NCBI GenBank assembly: GCA_034509495.1
Contig: CM067510.1
Span: 27,806,186 to 27,870,185 of the forward strand
Length of the DNA stretch: 64,000 nt
Direction of reading: 5' to 3'
Source of the DNA: Acestrorhynchus altus
Lineage: Eukaryota; Chordata; Actinopteri; Characiformes; Acestrorhynchidae
Shown here: positions 1-11,207 of the stretch, piece by piece
How positions within the stretch are numbered: the stretch's first letter is position 1
How the letters are laid out: each line of letters opens with the position of its first letter
Made by a program: the position numbers and the translations under genes
Notes under the pieces: model-generated
Seen by the model: the letters and a program-made list of their open reading frames with translations, nothing else
The model's database searches: none
What the model was told of the DNA's origin: nothing

Positions 1-1581
1 CCTGCATCTCTTTCCTCTTTCTCTCCACTTTCCACAGCTGACATCCTTCATCTTCTCACATCCAACAATCCAACCACCTGTCCCCTTGACCCTATCCCTT
101 CCTCTCTATTCCAGACTATTGCTCCTGACCTCCTTCCTTTCATTACCTTCATCATAAACAGCTCTCTTTCATCTGGTCATGTTCCATCTACTTTCAAAAC
201 TGCCAGAGTGGTCCCAATTTTGAAAAAGCCAACTCTTGATGGTTCAAACATTAGCAATTATAGACCAATATCACTGCTCTCCTTCCTCTCAAAAATCCTC
301 GAACGATCTGTCTACAATCAGCTATCTCTCTTTCTCAATCAAAACAATCTACAGGATCCAAACCAATCTGGCTTCAAACCGGCACACTCAACAGAGACTG
401 CTCTCATTGCGGTCACTGAGAAACTCCATGCTGCTAGATCAGCCAAACTATCATCTGTTGTAATTCTCCTCGACCTCTCTGCAGCCTTTGATACAGTAGA
501 TCACAAGATCCTCCTGTCAATCCTCGGTAGCCTTGGAATCACTGGTTCTGCATTACAATGGTTTACATCATACCTGGAAGAGCGTTCTTACCAGGTCACA
601 TGGCAGGGAGCCACATCAGCTCCACACAGACTATCCACCGGTGTTCCTCAAGGGTCAGTCCTTGGTCCTCTTCTCTTTTCTCTCTACACTACTTCTCTTG
701 GTAAAGTAATATCTTCTCATGGTTTTACTTACCATTGCTATGCTGACGACACTCAACTCATCCTCTCTTTCCCACCTTCCGACACCCAGGTCTCATCCCG
801 CATCTCAGCTTGCCTCTCTGATGTCTCATCATGGATGGCAGCCCATCACCTCAAACTCAACCCCAGCAAGACCGAACTGCTATTCATTCCTGGTAGCACT
901 GGTCCTCATCCTGACCTTACCATTTCCCTTGAGAACTCACTGGTCACTCCATCTGCTGAAGCACGCAGTCTTGGTGTAGTAGTGGATGACCAGTTATCAT
1001 TCTCAGCTCATGTTGCAAATCTGACTCGGTCCTGCAGATTTCTCCTTTACAACATTAGGAGAATTTGACCTTTTCTGTCTAGAGAGGCCACTCAGGTGCT
1101 TGTTCAGTCTCTTGTCATCTCAAGACTAGACTACTGCAACTCCCTATTGGCTGGCCTTCCTATGCGGACCATCAGACCATTGCAACTCATCCAGAATGCA
1201 GCAGCGCGGCTCGTCTTCAATGTTCATAAATTCAGTCATGTAACTCCTCTGCTGCGTTCCCTTCATTGGCTCCCTGTAGCTGCCCGCATCAGATTCAAAA
1301 CCTTGATGCTGACCTACAAAGCCAAAAATGGACCAGCCCCTCCATACATGATGGCAATGGTCAAAACTCGAGCTGCACCAAGAGCCCTTCGAGCTTCAAG
1401 TACAGCTCGGCTTGACCCACCATCCCTCAGGATGCAAGGTAAACATTCATCCAGACTCTTTTCTGTTCTGGCACCAAAATGGTGGAACGAACTTCCCCTG
1501 GGAGTCCGAACAGCCGAGTCCCTCAATGTCTTCAAACGCAGACTGAAGACTCATCTGTTTCAGGAGTACTTAACTCCATAA
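1..1581 (+). pseudogene. L2-type LINE ORF2, C-terminal part (reverse transcriptase), one stop
   Basis: The frame is open from base 1 and is cut by the window edge. It reads through VVPILKKP, NYRPISLLSFLSKILER, VILLDLSAAFDTVDH and GVPQGSVLGPLLFSLY to the catalytic CYADDTQL box (about 739-762). It ends in the L2/CR1-like C-terminus (LDYCNSLLAGLP, QNAAARLVF, LHWLPV, FKRRLKTHLF). The only break is a TGA at 1066-1068, in a position where CGA to TGA decay at a CpG would explain it. Such reverse transcriptases copy their own RNA into chromosomal nicks. One stop in more than 520 codons means a fairly young copy. Confidence 0.9.
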
Positions 1582-1737
1582 ATACTTGTTTCAACACTGT
1601 CTAAATGTGTGGAATCTCTAGATTCCAGCCTTATCTACTAGCTAAGGATGTTCTAAGTAAACAGCAAAGCACTTTTGTAAGTCACTCTGGATAAGGGCGT
1701 CTGCTAAATGCCACAAATGTAAATGTAAATGTAAATG
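1582..1737 (+). mobile_element. 3' UTR and tail of the plus-strand L2 LINE
   Basis: After the ORF2 stop comes a short 3' UTR. It holds the fish L2 tail segment at 1677-1712 (gtaagtcactctgg, then ataagggcgtctgc) and a terminal AAATGT repeat at 1715-1737. The sequence then switches abruptly to a minus-strand L2 3' UTR, which marks the insertion boundary. Confidence 0.85.
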
Positions 1738-3300
1738 CTGGGTGAGCAACTAGTCCATGGCAGGGTGGGAAACTAGTCCAGGACCAGTAGCCAAAAGGTG
1801 GAAAGCTATAAAGTTGTAGCAAGGTACCTTGGGGTCCTTCTTGGGGGCAGAGGAGCTCAAGGTTAGCATCTAATCAGCTCAGGCCAGTCGGTCATCATTA
1901 ACTCAGAAAAGGTACAGAGATGAATTAGTTTGATGCTCAGATTAAAAGATAATAGAGAATGTAAACATTACCAGAGTGTGGTGAGTGACTCCGGCAGATC
2001 TGACTATAAGGAGAGAACCATAAACATAAACATGGGAGCATCCTGAAACATTGGTCACTAACTGCCCCACTGTCACAAACCTAAGTGTGACTCACTTGAA
2101 GGAGCCAGACGGCAGCACCAACATCGCACCAACATATTTACCATAAATTCCTGACCATGAACCCCTGGATCTAGAGATTATGAATTTCATAATCAATACA
2201 GAATTTGACCAGAAGCCAGTGCAGTGTTGATAGTATTGGACTGATGTGGTCAAATGTTCTAGTTTTAGTCGGACCCTGGCTGCAGCATGTTGAACTAACT
2301 GAAGTCTATTTAGGTTCCTGATTGAACTACCTGATAATAGGGCACTGCAGTAATCTAACCTTGAGGTACAAGCATGCACCAGTTTTTCAGCAGTGTGCAA
2401 GGATAAGGCCTTTTCTACCTTGGCAATATTACGAAGATGAAGAAAAGTGGTCCTAGTAATATTATTTTTATAATATTAACATATTATTAATATGTGTTGG
2501 TCAAATGATAAATCTGAATCAATTATCACCCCAAGATTTTTTGCACAACTGAGAAATCAGCCAGATTTATAATTAAGTCTGATTATTTATTTCTTGCAAT
2601 TTTAGAACCCAAAAGGAGGACCTATGTTTTGTTTCTATTTAGAAGGAGGAAGTTACTCAACATCCAAGATTTTATGTCCTTTATACAGTCTTCCATTTCC
2701 TTTAATCTAGTTTTATCATCAGATTTGGCTGATATATACAATTGAGTATCATCTGCATAACAGTGGAAGTTAATGCCATGTCTAGATCAGTCAACCATGT
2801 CCCATCTGCAGCTCGTCCAAAATGCAGGGGGAAAGTTTTTAACTAGCATGTAAAGAGTACAGTAGTGGTCCTAAAATAAAGTCTTGTGGGATTCCATATC
2901 TCATTTCAGTGAGATTGGACGATATACCATTTACCGTTACAAATTGAATCTGATCGGTTAAGGAAGACCTCAACCAGGAGAGGGCTGTCCCTGCGATTCC
3001 TTCCTAACTTTCTAATCTTTCTAGGAGAATAGTGTGATCTACTGTATCAAATGATGCACTAAAATCTAACAGAACAAGCAGGGACACAGCCTTGATCAGA
3101 GGCAAGAAGAAGAACATTTCTAATCCTAACTAGGGCTGTCTCAGTACTATGATAACCAGATTGGAATTTTTCATATATGGGATTTTTGTGCAGGTATTTG
3201 CACAATTGTTGAGCCACAGCTTTTTCTAAAATCTTAGATATAAATAATAAATTAGAAATAGGTCTGTAATTAGACAATAGACTCTGATACATTCCAGCAC
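1738..3300 (-). mobile_element. Older minus-strand L2 LINE fragment (3' UTR plus ORF2 pieces)
   Basis: From 1738 to about 2090 is the same L2 3' UTR found at 44.6, 54.8 and 60.3 kb. From 2092 to 3292 are disrupted ORF2 pieces on the minus strand: HTAEKLVHACTSRLDYC near 2340-2400, and NYRPISNLLFISKILEKAV plus FQSGYHSTETALVRI near 3130-3270. Frameshifts and deletions are frequent, and the YADD region is broken. This copy resembles the better preserved minus-strand L2 at 54.8-57.3 kb and looks older than its plus-strand neighbour. Confidence 0.85.
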
Positions 3301-3830
3301 CAAAATCCTATCCCTATCTGTGAATCTTATTGGTGGTAGTATCAAGGTTTGGGTCTGTTTTGCTGTGTCTGGGCCAAGATGGCCTGTCATCACTGATGGA
3401 ACAATGAATTCTGAATTATACCAGCAAGTTCTAAAGGAAAATGTCAGTACATCTGACTGTGAGCTGAATCTCAAGAGAATGTGGGTCATGCAACAAGACA
3501 ATGACACTAAGCACACAAGCAGTTCTACCAAAGAATGATTAAAGAAGAATAATGGTAATGATATGAACTCCTGACCTTAATCCTATAAAATGTTGTGGAA
3601 GGACCTGAAACAAGCAGTTCATGAGAGGAAACCCACCAACATAACAGTTAAGGCTGTTATGTACACTGCTAATGGACTAAAATTAGTGCAAGACTTATCA
3701 ACAATTACTAGAAATGATTTATTGCAGTCATTGCTGCATAAGCAACCAAGTTCCTGCAGCAAAGTTCTAGGACAAGTGGTGCATTTTCTAAAACAAGTGC
3801 GGGAGTGTCAATATTTGTAGCCATGACTTT
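3301..3830 (+). pseudogene. Tc1-like transposase remnant
   Basis: The plus strand encodes GGSIKVWVCFAVSGPRWPVI, then TDGTMNSELYQQVL and WVMQQDNDTKHTSSSTKE. These are the central Tc1/mariner motifs around the second catalytic Asp (QQDNDPKHTS-like). After a stop and frameshift, MLWKDLKQAVHERKPTNI (3590-3643) matches the region that normally follows SPDLNPIEN. No N-terminal DNA-binding part and no inverted ends are evident. The element is inactive. From about 3660 to 3830 the match is lost. Confidence 0.8.
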
Positions 3831-5435
3831 AGGTGCAGTCATATTGAGGGCTTGATTGGAGCCCTGTAGACAGTACAGTACAGTACGGTAATCAGCCAGG
3901 ATCAAACCGCCGCCAGCTTGCTTGCTTTGGCCACATTCCACAGCTATATCTGTGAGCTTCCCCCAGCAGGCCCTGAGGCAGCCTATTTTAGAGTCGAGAA
4001 AAGATAAGAGTTAAGAGATAAGAGAGAGACAGGGAGAGGGAAAATGGGTTACAGCACCAGCGTGGATGCCAGGGTCAGACTGGAGAGTCAAGGAGGGGTA
4101 TAGCTTTCCCATGCATACAGAGTGCTTAATTTCTCTGGTTTGACAGAATTCTAAAGGGACAAGTTTTTTCTCCAGTGATTTCCCTGAAGGCACTGCAGTA
4201 CTCATACACTGCATTATATATTCACAAATGACACAGAGAGCATTGCAAACAGGAGACATCCACTGTTAAAAGGCAGAATGAGTGGTGCAAAAGTTGGCTG
4301 TCATACTATGTGCGATCAATTAGTCAAAATTTACTGTCTGCTATGGCAGGCTTTGAAAATGTGAGGCCCATGTCCAGCTACTACAGTGAGTGCACTACGC
4401 TAATAACTCACAAGGTTGCCCTGAGGACATCAAAGCACTTTCAAATACTTTTCAGTGCTCTACTATAATAATTATCCACAGACCAGTGATCACTCCGAAC
4501 TGGGATGAATGGTGATGGAGAGCCATGGGCAGGATGGTGGTAGCTGCCAGGCGATTCTGTATTCAGGGCGGTGAGCTGTGGAAGTTTAACACTGGAGTTC
4601 AGGGGACCATCTGAACATTCCCTTCAGCATTTCATCACCATCTTATGGGATTCTTAATCACAGCACTTTCCTCCACAAGAGTCAAACAGCAAGATGACAG
4701 CAATAGATATAGCACCAGAGGTTTAATGGAGAATGTCTACCTTGAGTAGAAACCAAATAGATCGGACATGACAGCTTACACAAGGACAGCTAAGAGTCAG
4801 AAAATCTGGAAATAATAGTCAGTTCTACACTATATCATGAAAAGTAATAAGAATTCAGGTACTTTAAAGTATATCCAAAGTATGGATAATGAGTGCAACA
4901 TCTCTTAAAAATGAATCCACCACAGGTGGATGGCTCGGTAGAGTATGATGTGTAGCTCTGTCCATTCTTATATGTTGACAAAACCCAGCACATTTCCATT
5001 TTATGTTCCTCCTCTAAACGTTCAATCTCCAGTGTTTAATTCCAGCAGTTAGACTACAGGCTTGAGTTAGGCGTGGCTGAGTGTTAATTAACAAAAAGCT
5101 AAAACTCAACACTAAAAGTTGACAAATAGGCTTCAGTTAAAAAAGCCTATCAACTTCAATTAGTTATGCCCTACTTTGTTAGAGTTAAGAACTTAAGTTA
5201 GCAGAGCTATTCATTACAAAGCCACACAAATGTAATCCAAGCAAAAGATAATAATAAGGAGCTGGTGTTGGCAATAGGGTTGCCATCCATCTGGTTTTCA
5301 GGATGTCTGTCCGGGTTAAAACCAGATGGGCAGCAACCCAAAGGCTGACAGCTACTTGTTATTAACTTGTGCTAGCTGAGCTTGTAAAACTTGTAAATCT
5401 TGTGACTTATATCAGTACCTAGCCAGGTAATGCTC
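3831..5435. other. Unassigned intronic DNA
   Basis: No coding exon, RNA gene or recognised transposon is seen here. The only local structure is an inverted repeat at 5277-5339, listed separately. Confidence 0.5.
5277..5339. repeat. Short hairpin: 22-nt arms, 19-nt loop
   Basis: The left arm at 5277-5298 (gggttgcc...ctggtttt) and the right arm at 5318-5339 (aaaaccag...ggcaacccc-like end) are complementary at 19 of 22 positions. Twelve perfect pairs lie next to the loop, with a three-base mismatch block in the middle. The size is like a small stem-loop precursor, but a worn transposon palindrome is equally possible. Confidence 0.6.
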
Positions 5436-5439
5436 TAAA

Positions 5440-6130
5440 AGAGCTTTACAAGATCGGATTGAACCTTTAGAACCATGTTTTTGTACTTTGATTCACCAGA
5501 AAATTTGAAAATAAATTATAGGAGACAGCCACACATCAAATATTATTTATAAGAGTTCTTATTTTACTCAAATTTGAGACTTAGATATCTGTATGAATTT
5601 GTCCATGTTTTTTGTTTACTAAAAACACTTTACATCTCAGAAATCCGGTTGGAAACTAAACTAAATATTTGTGAGCTGAAAATGAAATAAAAAAGCAATT
5701 AATGTAGAGTTATTATTATATGATATTAATAATAATATGTTTACTTATTATTGGCAGTAGTCCACATACAATAAAAAAGTTGAATATCCTTTATTATTTT
5801 TTGTTATTATGTTATTATGATCTATTACCCCTACTCAGGGCATTTTCTCTGAAATTTGAATACTGTGTGGACAAAGAAAAAGAGCAAACAGCCCCTCTCT
5901 TCTCATTTTCCTCTGCAACCCAATATCTGGGTCAATGATGTAATTAGCCCTGCCCCCTGTCTTTTATCAATCTGAGTCTGCATGCAGTAACAGAGCTGTA
6001 CACATGCACTGCAAGCTCCTTTGGCATTTAAACAGGGACTTAATTCAGTTGCAATTAGCGAATTAGTGAATTTTAGCTGTTTTCTGAGCTGAATTACTCA
6101 CTGATAATTCATAATACAATGATGAGACCT
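5440..6130 (+). mobile_element. Degenerate copy of a short inverted-repeat DNA element (MITE-1)
   Basis: It begins with a diverged form of the MITE-1 end (CCTTTAGAACC...TTGATTCACCA). It continues with interior sequence also found near 10380-10560, 20790-20890 and 41830-41960 (GCATGCAG with TCTGA nearby, and GCACTGCAAGCTCCTTTGGC). No protein coding. The right end is not clear. Confidence 0.55.
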
Positions 6131-6751
6131 CAGTGGTGAGATTTAAATATTATTGTTCAATATTGTAAGAAGGTAGGGTTGCACTTAGGAATTAAGTGAC
6201 TGACAGTCTTGGTGGAACAGACCGTTTGCCTGCAGGACCTGTAACACTGGACCCTTTCTGTTCATTACGTGAATGAGCTGAGTTGAGCTGAATCACTTAC
6301 ATGAGCTCCCCAGCCAAAAACCCCCAGCCCCATGTGGGGCTCAGAGGAGTGTAATGACTTGATGGGTTCTAGGTGGGTATGGGCTCTGAGTGGGTTTATA
6401 TATGTCTTATTATTAGGACCCAGTTGGGCTTCCCAAATGGACCCCATCATTACAGTCATTCTATTACAGTCTCACAAGGGTCCAATTTACACCATATGCA
6501 GTGTACATGTTTAATTCTCCTGGTCCTGTTAGGGGCATCCGTATGTGGGGCCAACATGAAATCCATGAACAACAACTTCTGGCTTCCACAACTGGGGTGT
6601 CCACTAGATGTGCAAAAGGGGTCTGGAATGACCAACTGGTATGATCTGAACATCTTTTCAAAATTACATGTTTGCTGGGAATCCGTTTTGTCTTTGCGCT
6701 CTAAGTTCAATGAAATGACTGTTACTGTGAACAGTTAAGCAAGTTAAAGAT
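6131..6751. other. Unassigned intronic DNA
   Basis: Small open frames here overlap in several phases and match nothing I know. I see no repeat structure. Confidence 0.45.
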
Positions 6752-7498
6752 GAAATGATCTCCAAAAGGCATACACACTTTTCAACACTTTAAGCAGTGT
6801 GTTGTTTTGGTTTTGTACAAAAGAGTGAAAAAAAGAAAAGAGTACCTTGCAAATGTATGGGAACCCTGAGACATTTGAGTGCTCAGATAACTTTGACTGA
6901 GATCTCAGACATTATTTAGCTTGTTAGGGTTATGGAATATTCCATAGGCGAATTAGGTGATGCCAAATTTCAAAGCTTTATGAATACCTAGATTCCTCTA
7001 ACCTTGTCCCAAAAAACAGCAGCAATGGTATCTTCTGAGCAACTGCCTAGCACTCTGAAAATTAAAATGGTTCGGGGTTATAAGGCTATAAGAAGACAGA
7101 ACAGTGTTTTTAATTTGCAATTTCCTCACTTCGAAATGTAATTAAGAAATTGCAGTTTAACACATACAGTAAGCAAGACAAAAAGCTGAAGTTGTAAAGA
7201 GGATGGCTTCAACAAATGGTTAATAATACTAAAAGACATCCAAAACCCACACTACACCACCTCAAATGGTGCAAGTTGTTTTATCATGGCCGTCACAATT
7301 CCCTGATCTGAAAATCTGTGGATAAACCTCAAAAGAACAGTGCATGCAAGAATTTCATAGAACTGGAAAAGCAAGGAAGAATGGGTGAAAATCCCTCAAA
7401 CGAGAAAAGCATATTTTGAAAATGTAAAAGCTGAAAATATAGTTTTTTTCTAAAAATACAAAGGGAGTTTGTCATCTTTAACTTTTGGAGATCATTTC
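6752..7498 (+). mobile_element. Tc1-like element with inverted ends, internally deleted
   Basis: The 17-bp terminal sequence GAAATGATCTCCAAAAG at 6752-6768 is repeated in inverted form at 7482-7498. Between them, degenerate plus-strand sequence near 7265-7420 still reads like a Tc1 transposase C-terminus (MAVTIP, then LKRTVHAR and KEEWVKIPQTR in broken frames). At about 750 bp it is half the usual 1.6 kb, so it is a deleted, non-autonomous copy. Confidence 0.75.
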
Positions 7499-7574
7499 CT
7501 GTTCAACTTGATTATTTGTTGGCAATAACATTCATTTTGACCAATGGTGTCAGAATTTTTCCATGCCTCTGTAC

Positions 7575-7795
7575 TACTGTAACACAGTATATTATACGAC
7601 TCAACAGATAACACCACCACATAATATGGGCAACTGGGGTTCAATTCCCAGCTTGGGCAACTATGCTGTGCTATACCAGTAAGAGTCTTTGGGCGAGACT
7701 CCTTATGCGACTCTGGCCCACCTCTGTAATATGAATAACTTTGTAAGTCGCTCTGGATAAGAGCATCAGCCAAATGCCTCTATCACTGTGACTCT
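7575..7795 (+). mobile_element. tRNA-derived SINE with an L2-type 3' tail
   Basis: A B-box-like sequence (GGGGTTCAATTCCC) lies at about 7627-7640. The 3' part at 7743-7778 (gtaagtcgctctgg, then ataagagcatcagc) matches the tail of the L2 LINE at 1677-1712 in 31 of 36 positions. SINEs borrow LINE tails to be copied by the LINE reverse transcriptase. The A box is degenerate. Confidence 0.75.
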
Positions 7796-8189
7796 GAGTA
7801 TATTACACTGCTCATTCTGTATGCTTTTTATCACTGTGCATATAATCTGAATCAGTGGATCATCTGGGATACCAGACGTTCCACAAAAATAAACAAAAAT
7901 GGCTCCTTTGTTGTCATGGAACATAAAAAGGATATATTTAGTGCATAGAGTATCCAAAAAGGTAGTTAATAAATGATGAAAGTATCAGTCTGGAGCATCC
8001 TTTACCTGCCTCATTTCCTTGTAGCTGTGATGTTTAAAGTCCAGATTGTCTGTGGTGGTGATCTCATTTCGTCTGTGGTAGTAGTTATTAGGATCTGTTA
8101 TATTACAAATTCAGGTTATTTTCTGGATTTGAATGAATCACATATCAATAATACCTGTGCAAAATCAGCTGTATTTTTAGGTTTCTTAC

Positions 8190-8340
8190 CTGGCAAGGGG
8201 CATCCCAGTATCTCCACCCTCATGCAGATGCTGCCACTGCTAAACCAGGAGCGAGGGTTGATTCTGATGTAGCGAGCTACCACAGGCTTGCGGAAGGTGT
8301 TCAGCACTGGAATCTCTTTCTCCTTATTGCCAATGAACAG
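8190..8340 (-). CDS. cpxm2: cpxm2 exon 6: end of discoidin domain
   Basis: A 151-bp exon ending CCTTGCCAG|GTAAGA in phase 1. It encodes LFIGNKEKEIPVLNTFRKP, then VVARYIRINPRSW and CMRVEILGCPLP, which closes the F5/8 type C domain. The acceptor region reads gtctcagtag|CTGTTC. The second AG must be used: splicing at the first AG, three bases upstream, would place TAG in frame at the junction. By analogy with the mammalian protein, the next exon should start with an Asp codon completed from the trailing G and continue into the carboxypeptidase domain. It is not seen in the remaining 8.2 kb. Confidence 0.95.
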
Positions 8341-8418
8341 CTACTGAGACAAACAGAGGGAACAGCAAATAAATACACTTCATTTATTACCTTAATGTCA
8401 GATGAGCTGATACACACA

Positions 8419-8919
8419 TACACTGAGCAGCCATAACATTATGACCACCTGAATGTTTCTACATTCATTATCCATTTTATCAGCTCCTCTTACCATACAG
8501 GAGCACTTTCATGTTCAATAATTACAGACTGTAGTCCATCTGTTTCTCTGCATATTTTGTTAGTTTCCTTTCACCCTGGACCCCACAGGACCACCACCAG
8601 CACGTATTATGTGGGTGGTGGGTCATTCTCAGCACTGCGGTGACACTGAAATGTGGTGATGTGTTAGTGTGTGTTGTGCTGGTACAAGTGGATCAGACAC
8701 AGCAGAAATATCCAGCCAAAATCATCCTGTGGGCAGTGTCCTGTGAGCACTTATGAAGAGGGTGACACGCTTCTGTCTCTCACTTTACATGCTAGAACAA
8801 CTAAGTAGGAGTGTCAAATAGAGTGGATAGTGAGTGGAAACAGTGTTTAAACACTTCAGAAACCATGCTGTGTCTGATCCACTCACACCAGCACAATACA
8901 CCCTAACACACCAACACAT
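8419..8919 (+). mobile_element. Fold-back DNA element (family FB-1), partial
   Basis: It starts ACTGAGCAGCCATAACATTA and contains GGTCATTCTCAGCACTGC. An inverted segment follows: TTGTGCTGGTACAAGTGG at about 8675 is answered by CACTCACACCAGCACAA near 8880-8896. The same family recurs at 16755-17085 (plus) and 61380-61555 (minus). No transposase is encoded. Confidence 0.7.
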
Positions 8920-9039
8920 TCACTGTTTTTTTGTATTCCAGTTTACCTCAGTGCTCAAGGAGATGAATTTCAGCAACCATAATCAAATTACAAATACCTA
9001 CTTTTTCTGCATCTTATGTGAAGACAAAAGTGAGTAGCC

Positions 9040-9155
9040 TATGATCTCCTGAAAATAAAAAAAATCTAGCATGTGTGACTGTCCTATAAATACTAAAGCA
9101 TCCTACAAAACTGGCCTAGGGTTCTAAAGCTTAAGGTCACTAAATTGATGTTCCT
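9040..9155 (-). mobile_element. MITE-1 end fragment
   Basis: The reverse strand reads as the MITE-1 terminal sequence: a TTTAGAACCCTAGGCC-like end, then GATGCTTTAGTATTTATAGG, with CACACATGCTAGA further in. It matches the right ends at 11208-11340 and 42195-42315. Confidence 0.65.
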
Positions 9156-9282
9156 GTTAATATTGGAAGTTATTTCAGAAGTAAGTTTAAGGTCTACTGG
9201 ACTGTGTCTATCCTCCATGGACATGGCTATAAGAAGAAAATTGATGACAAAATGAAGAGGTGGATAATATGAATGATGACCC

Positions 9283-9525
9283 AAGCCCAACAGTTTTGTC
9301 CATGTGAATACCCTTCTAGTCCATGCCTGGCATTAGATGTGGTGCCAGTAGGTTCATATTTGTTTATTTGTTCCAGAGAGTCCTATTCTATTGGCAGTAC
9401 ATCTCTACAGGGACTAGACAAGCTATGTGTGTGCATTTACACATATGTGTCAGCAATGGGTGTAGCATAAAGTAGTTCAATGTATTAATTTATTTGAAGG
9501 GGGCGTCCACAAACATGGGAACTGA
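9283..9525 (+). mobile_element. Fish DNA-transposon fragment (family TE-2)
   Basis: It contains CTATTGGCAGTACATCTCTA, then CAGGGACTAGACAAGC, and ends GGCGTCCACAAACATGGGAA, the typical end of a common teleost non-autonomous element. A related copy lies in inverse orientation at 52205-52460. The open frame across it is incidental. Confidence 0.6.
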
Positions 9526-10234
9526 TGACAGACTGAATAATTTGGTTAGTGAGAGATTAGTGAGAAAGCTGTGCTTTGATGAGTCTTTCAGACCTGTTTT
9601 TTTGTTTTTGTTTTTTTTTCATGCTGCTACCACAGATCTGATGTGAAACCAGCTGAGCCCTCACAGTTTTATCTTCAAACAAGGACCAGCAGCAGTAATC
9701 CTTCTAATGCCAAGGACACACAGTCTTCAACACCACTTTTAGTGCCATAATTCAATCTGCAGAGATGACACTTATTCAATAAAACACATTTATGGAACAC
9801 ACACCACACCACTCCAGGGTCGAGCATTCATCACACACTCGCAAACTGATGCACTTTTCAGTAATCGTGACCCTTGTGACCTCACCAGCTGTAGACCTGA
9901 GCCTGAGTATTGATGACTGTTTTAGCAGTTAAATAAATCAATATCATCTTTGAATAACAAAACTATGCTTATTATTATTCACAGCACTTTCACACAGAGT
10001 CTAATCAGCACACAGCAAGCAGGGAGGGCATATCAGACAGTGACACAGCACTTTTAATCAACCTGTCTCAGTAGGGTGAGCACATTCTTGTTTTCAGTAA
10101 AGAGGACACTGGGGACACATGGGGTCTGTCACGGTTATGATGTTTGGCTGGAGGGGAATCATTAAGCATAAGTTGCAGGACCATGTGTGTGTGTGTGTCT
10201 CTGAGACAGAGACCTTTGCTCCAAAGGCTGCTTA

Positions 10235-10570
10235 ACCTTTAGAACTCAGGCCTAACATTATGGGATGTTTTTGTAATTTGACATACTTTTATTAATCACA
10301 CGTGCCATATAGAAATTATAGAAATTTGTCTTCTTTTAAGATGTAAAAGTTAACAAAATTCAAATATTTATATGAACATGATCATGTTTTGATCAAACCT
10401 TTACTTGTGCCTACAAGTTTTTGGTTTTAAAACTGGAAATTGATCATTGTTTTTGAGCTGAAATGGGAAAAATCTTGATAGAGCAGTAAACATGCACTGG
10501 AAGCTCTATGCATTTAAACTGGGATTTAATTCAGTTGGAAATATGTGAATTTTTCCTGTCTTCAAGTTAA
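10235..10570 (+). mobile_element. MITE-1 left end and interior, in intron 5
   Basis: It begins CCTTTAGAACTCAGGCC, then ATGGGATGTTTTTGTAATTT, and runs into the shared interior (TTTGATCAAACCTTTACTTG, GCATTTAAACTGGGATTTAA). The arm is the inverted counterpart of the one at 11208-11340 on the other side of cpxm2 exon 5. Confidence 0.65.
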
Positions 10571-10967
10571 AAGGATAGTATTTCTTTGGATTTTTGGTGG
10601 GGACACACCCCACTCATGTCACTGTGTGTGTGGAATTTGGTGTGTTCATTCTGTGTCCTGTGTTCTTTTGGGTACTCCCAAAAATACATGTAGATGGTGA
10701 ATTGGCCATGCTAAATTAGCCCTAGGTGTGAATGCATGTGGTGCTCTGCAATGGTAGGGATAAGAAAGTGAGAGAGAAAGAACAGGGTGAGAAGCTAGAG
10801 GACTAAAAGAATGAGAGAGAGAACAGGGTGAGAAGGTATCAGTATGTTCTCCAGTGTAAATGTTGGTGTAAATGGGATGTAAATATGATGAGTCTGCATG
10901 TTTAATACCAGCATTTAACAGTACTTGGACTATTCTCAGTGTAATGTGGTGTATCAGAGCTGCTCAC

Positions 10968-11052
10968 CAGGTCTCTGGAGCCATTCTTCAACGTCACCCA
11001 TGTGTGGGAGTCGTTGCTGACCAGCACTCTGTAAGATGTCACCCAGTCGCTC
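10968..11052 (-). CDS. cpxm2: cpxm2 exon 5: discoidin domain
   Basis: An 85-bp exon: acceptor tgattttgcag|GAGCGA, donor GACCTG|GTGAGC. The first base completes a Ser codon with the TC of exon 4, and 28 codons follow: SDWVTSYRVLVSNDSHTWV, then TLKNGSRDL. There are two N-glycosylation sequons, NDS and NGS. Its length is not a multiple of three, so skipping it would shift the frame. Short inverted-repeat transposon arms lie on both sides of the exon. Confidence 0.95.
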
Positions 11053-11207
11053 CTGCAAAATCAGCAAAGGTGGAGGATATCATGCACATATACAAACTTC
11101 TTTCTGACAACATATCCAAATGATCAGGGATGAGGTGACCAGATGAGCTGGATAGAATGTACTTAATAATTAACAGTAGCTCACGCCAAGCAACTGTAAA
11201 GCATGGT

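Noticed and set aside
1314..1535. Minus-strand frame opposite the L2 ORF2
   Set aside because: It is a shadow of the real plus-strand LINE coding sequence.
1..8189. Search for the next cpxm2 exon (start of the carboxypeptidase domain)
   Set aside because: No minus-strand stretch in this interval resembles the DPNNYYH or following HHNY region. It is filled by LINE, Tc1 and SINE sequence.
9273..9470. Related frames at 9273 and 52211 as a conserved gene pair
   Set aside because: The shared wording comes from two copies of the same non-autonomous DNA element in opposite orientation.
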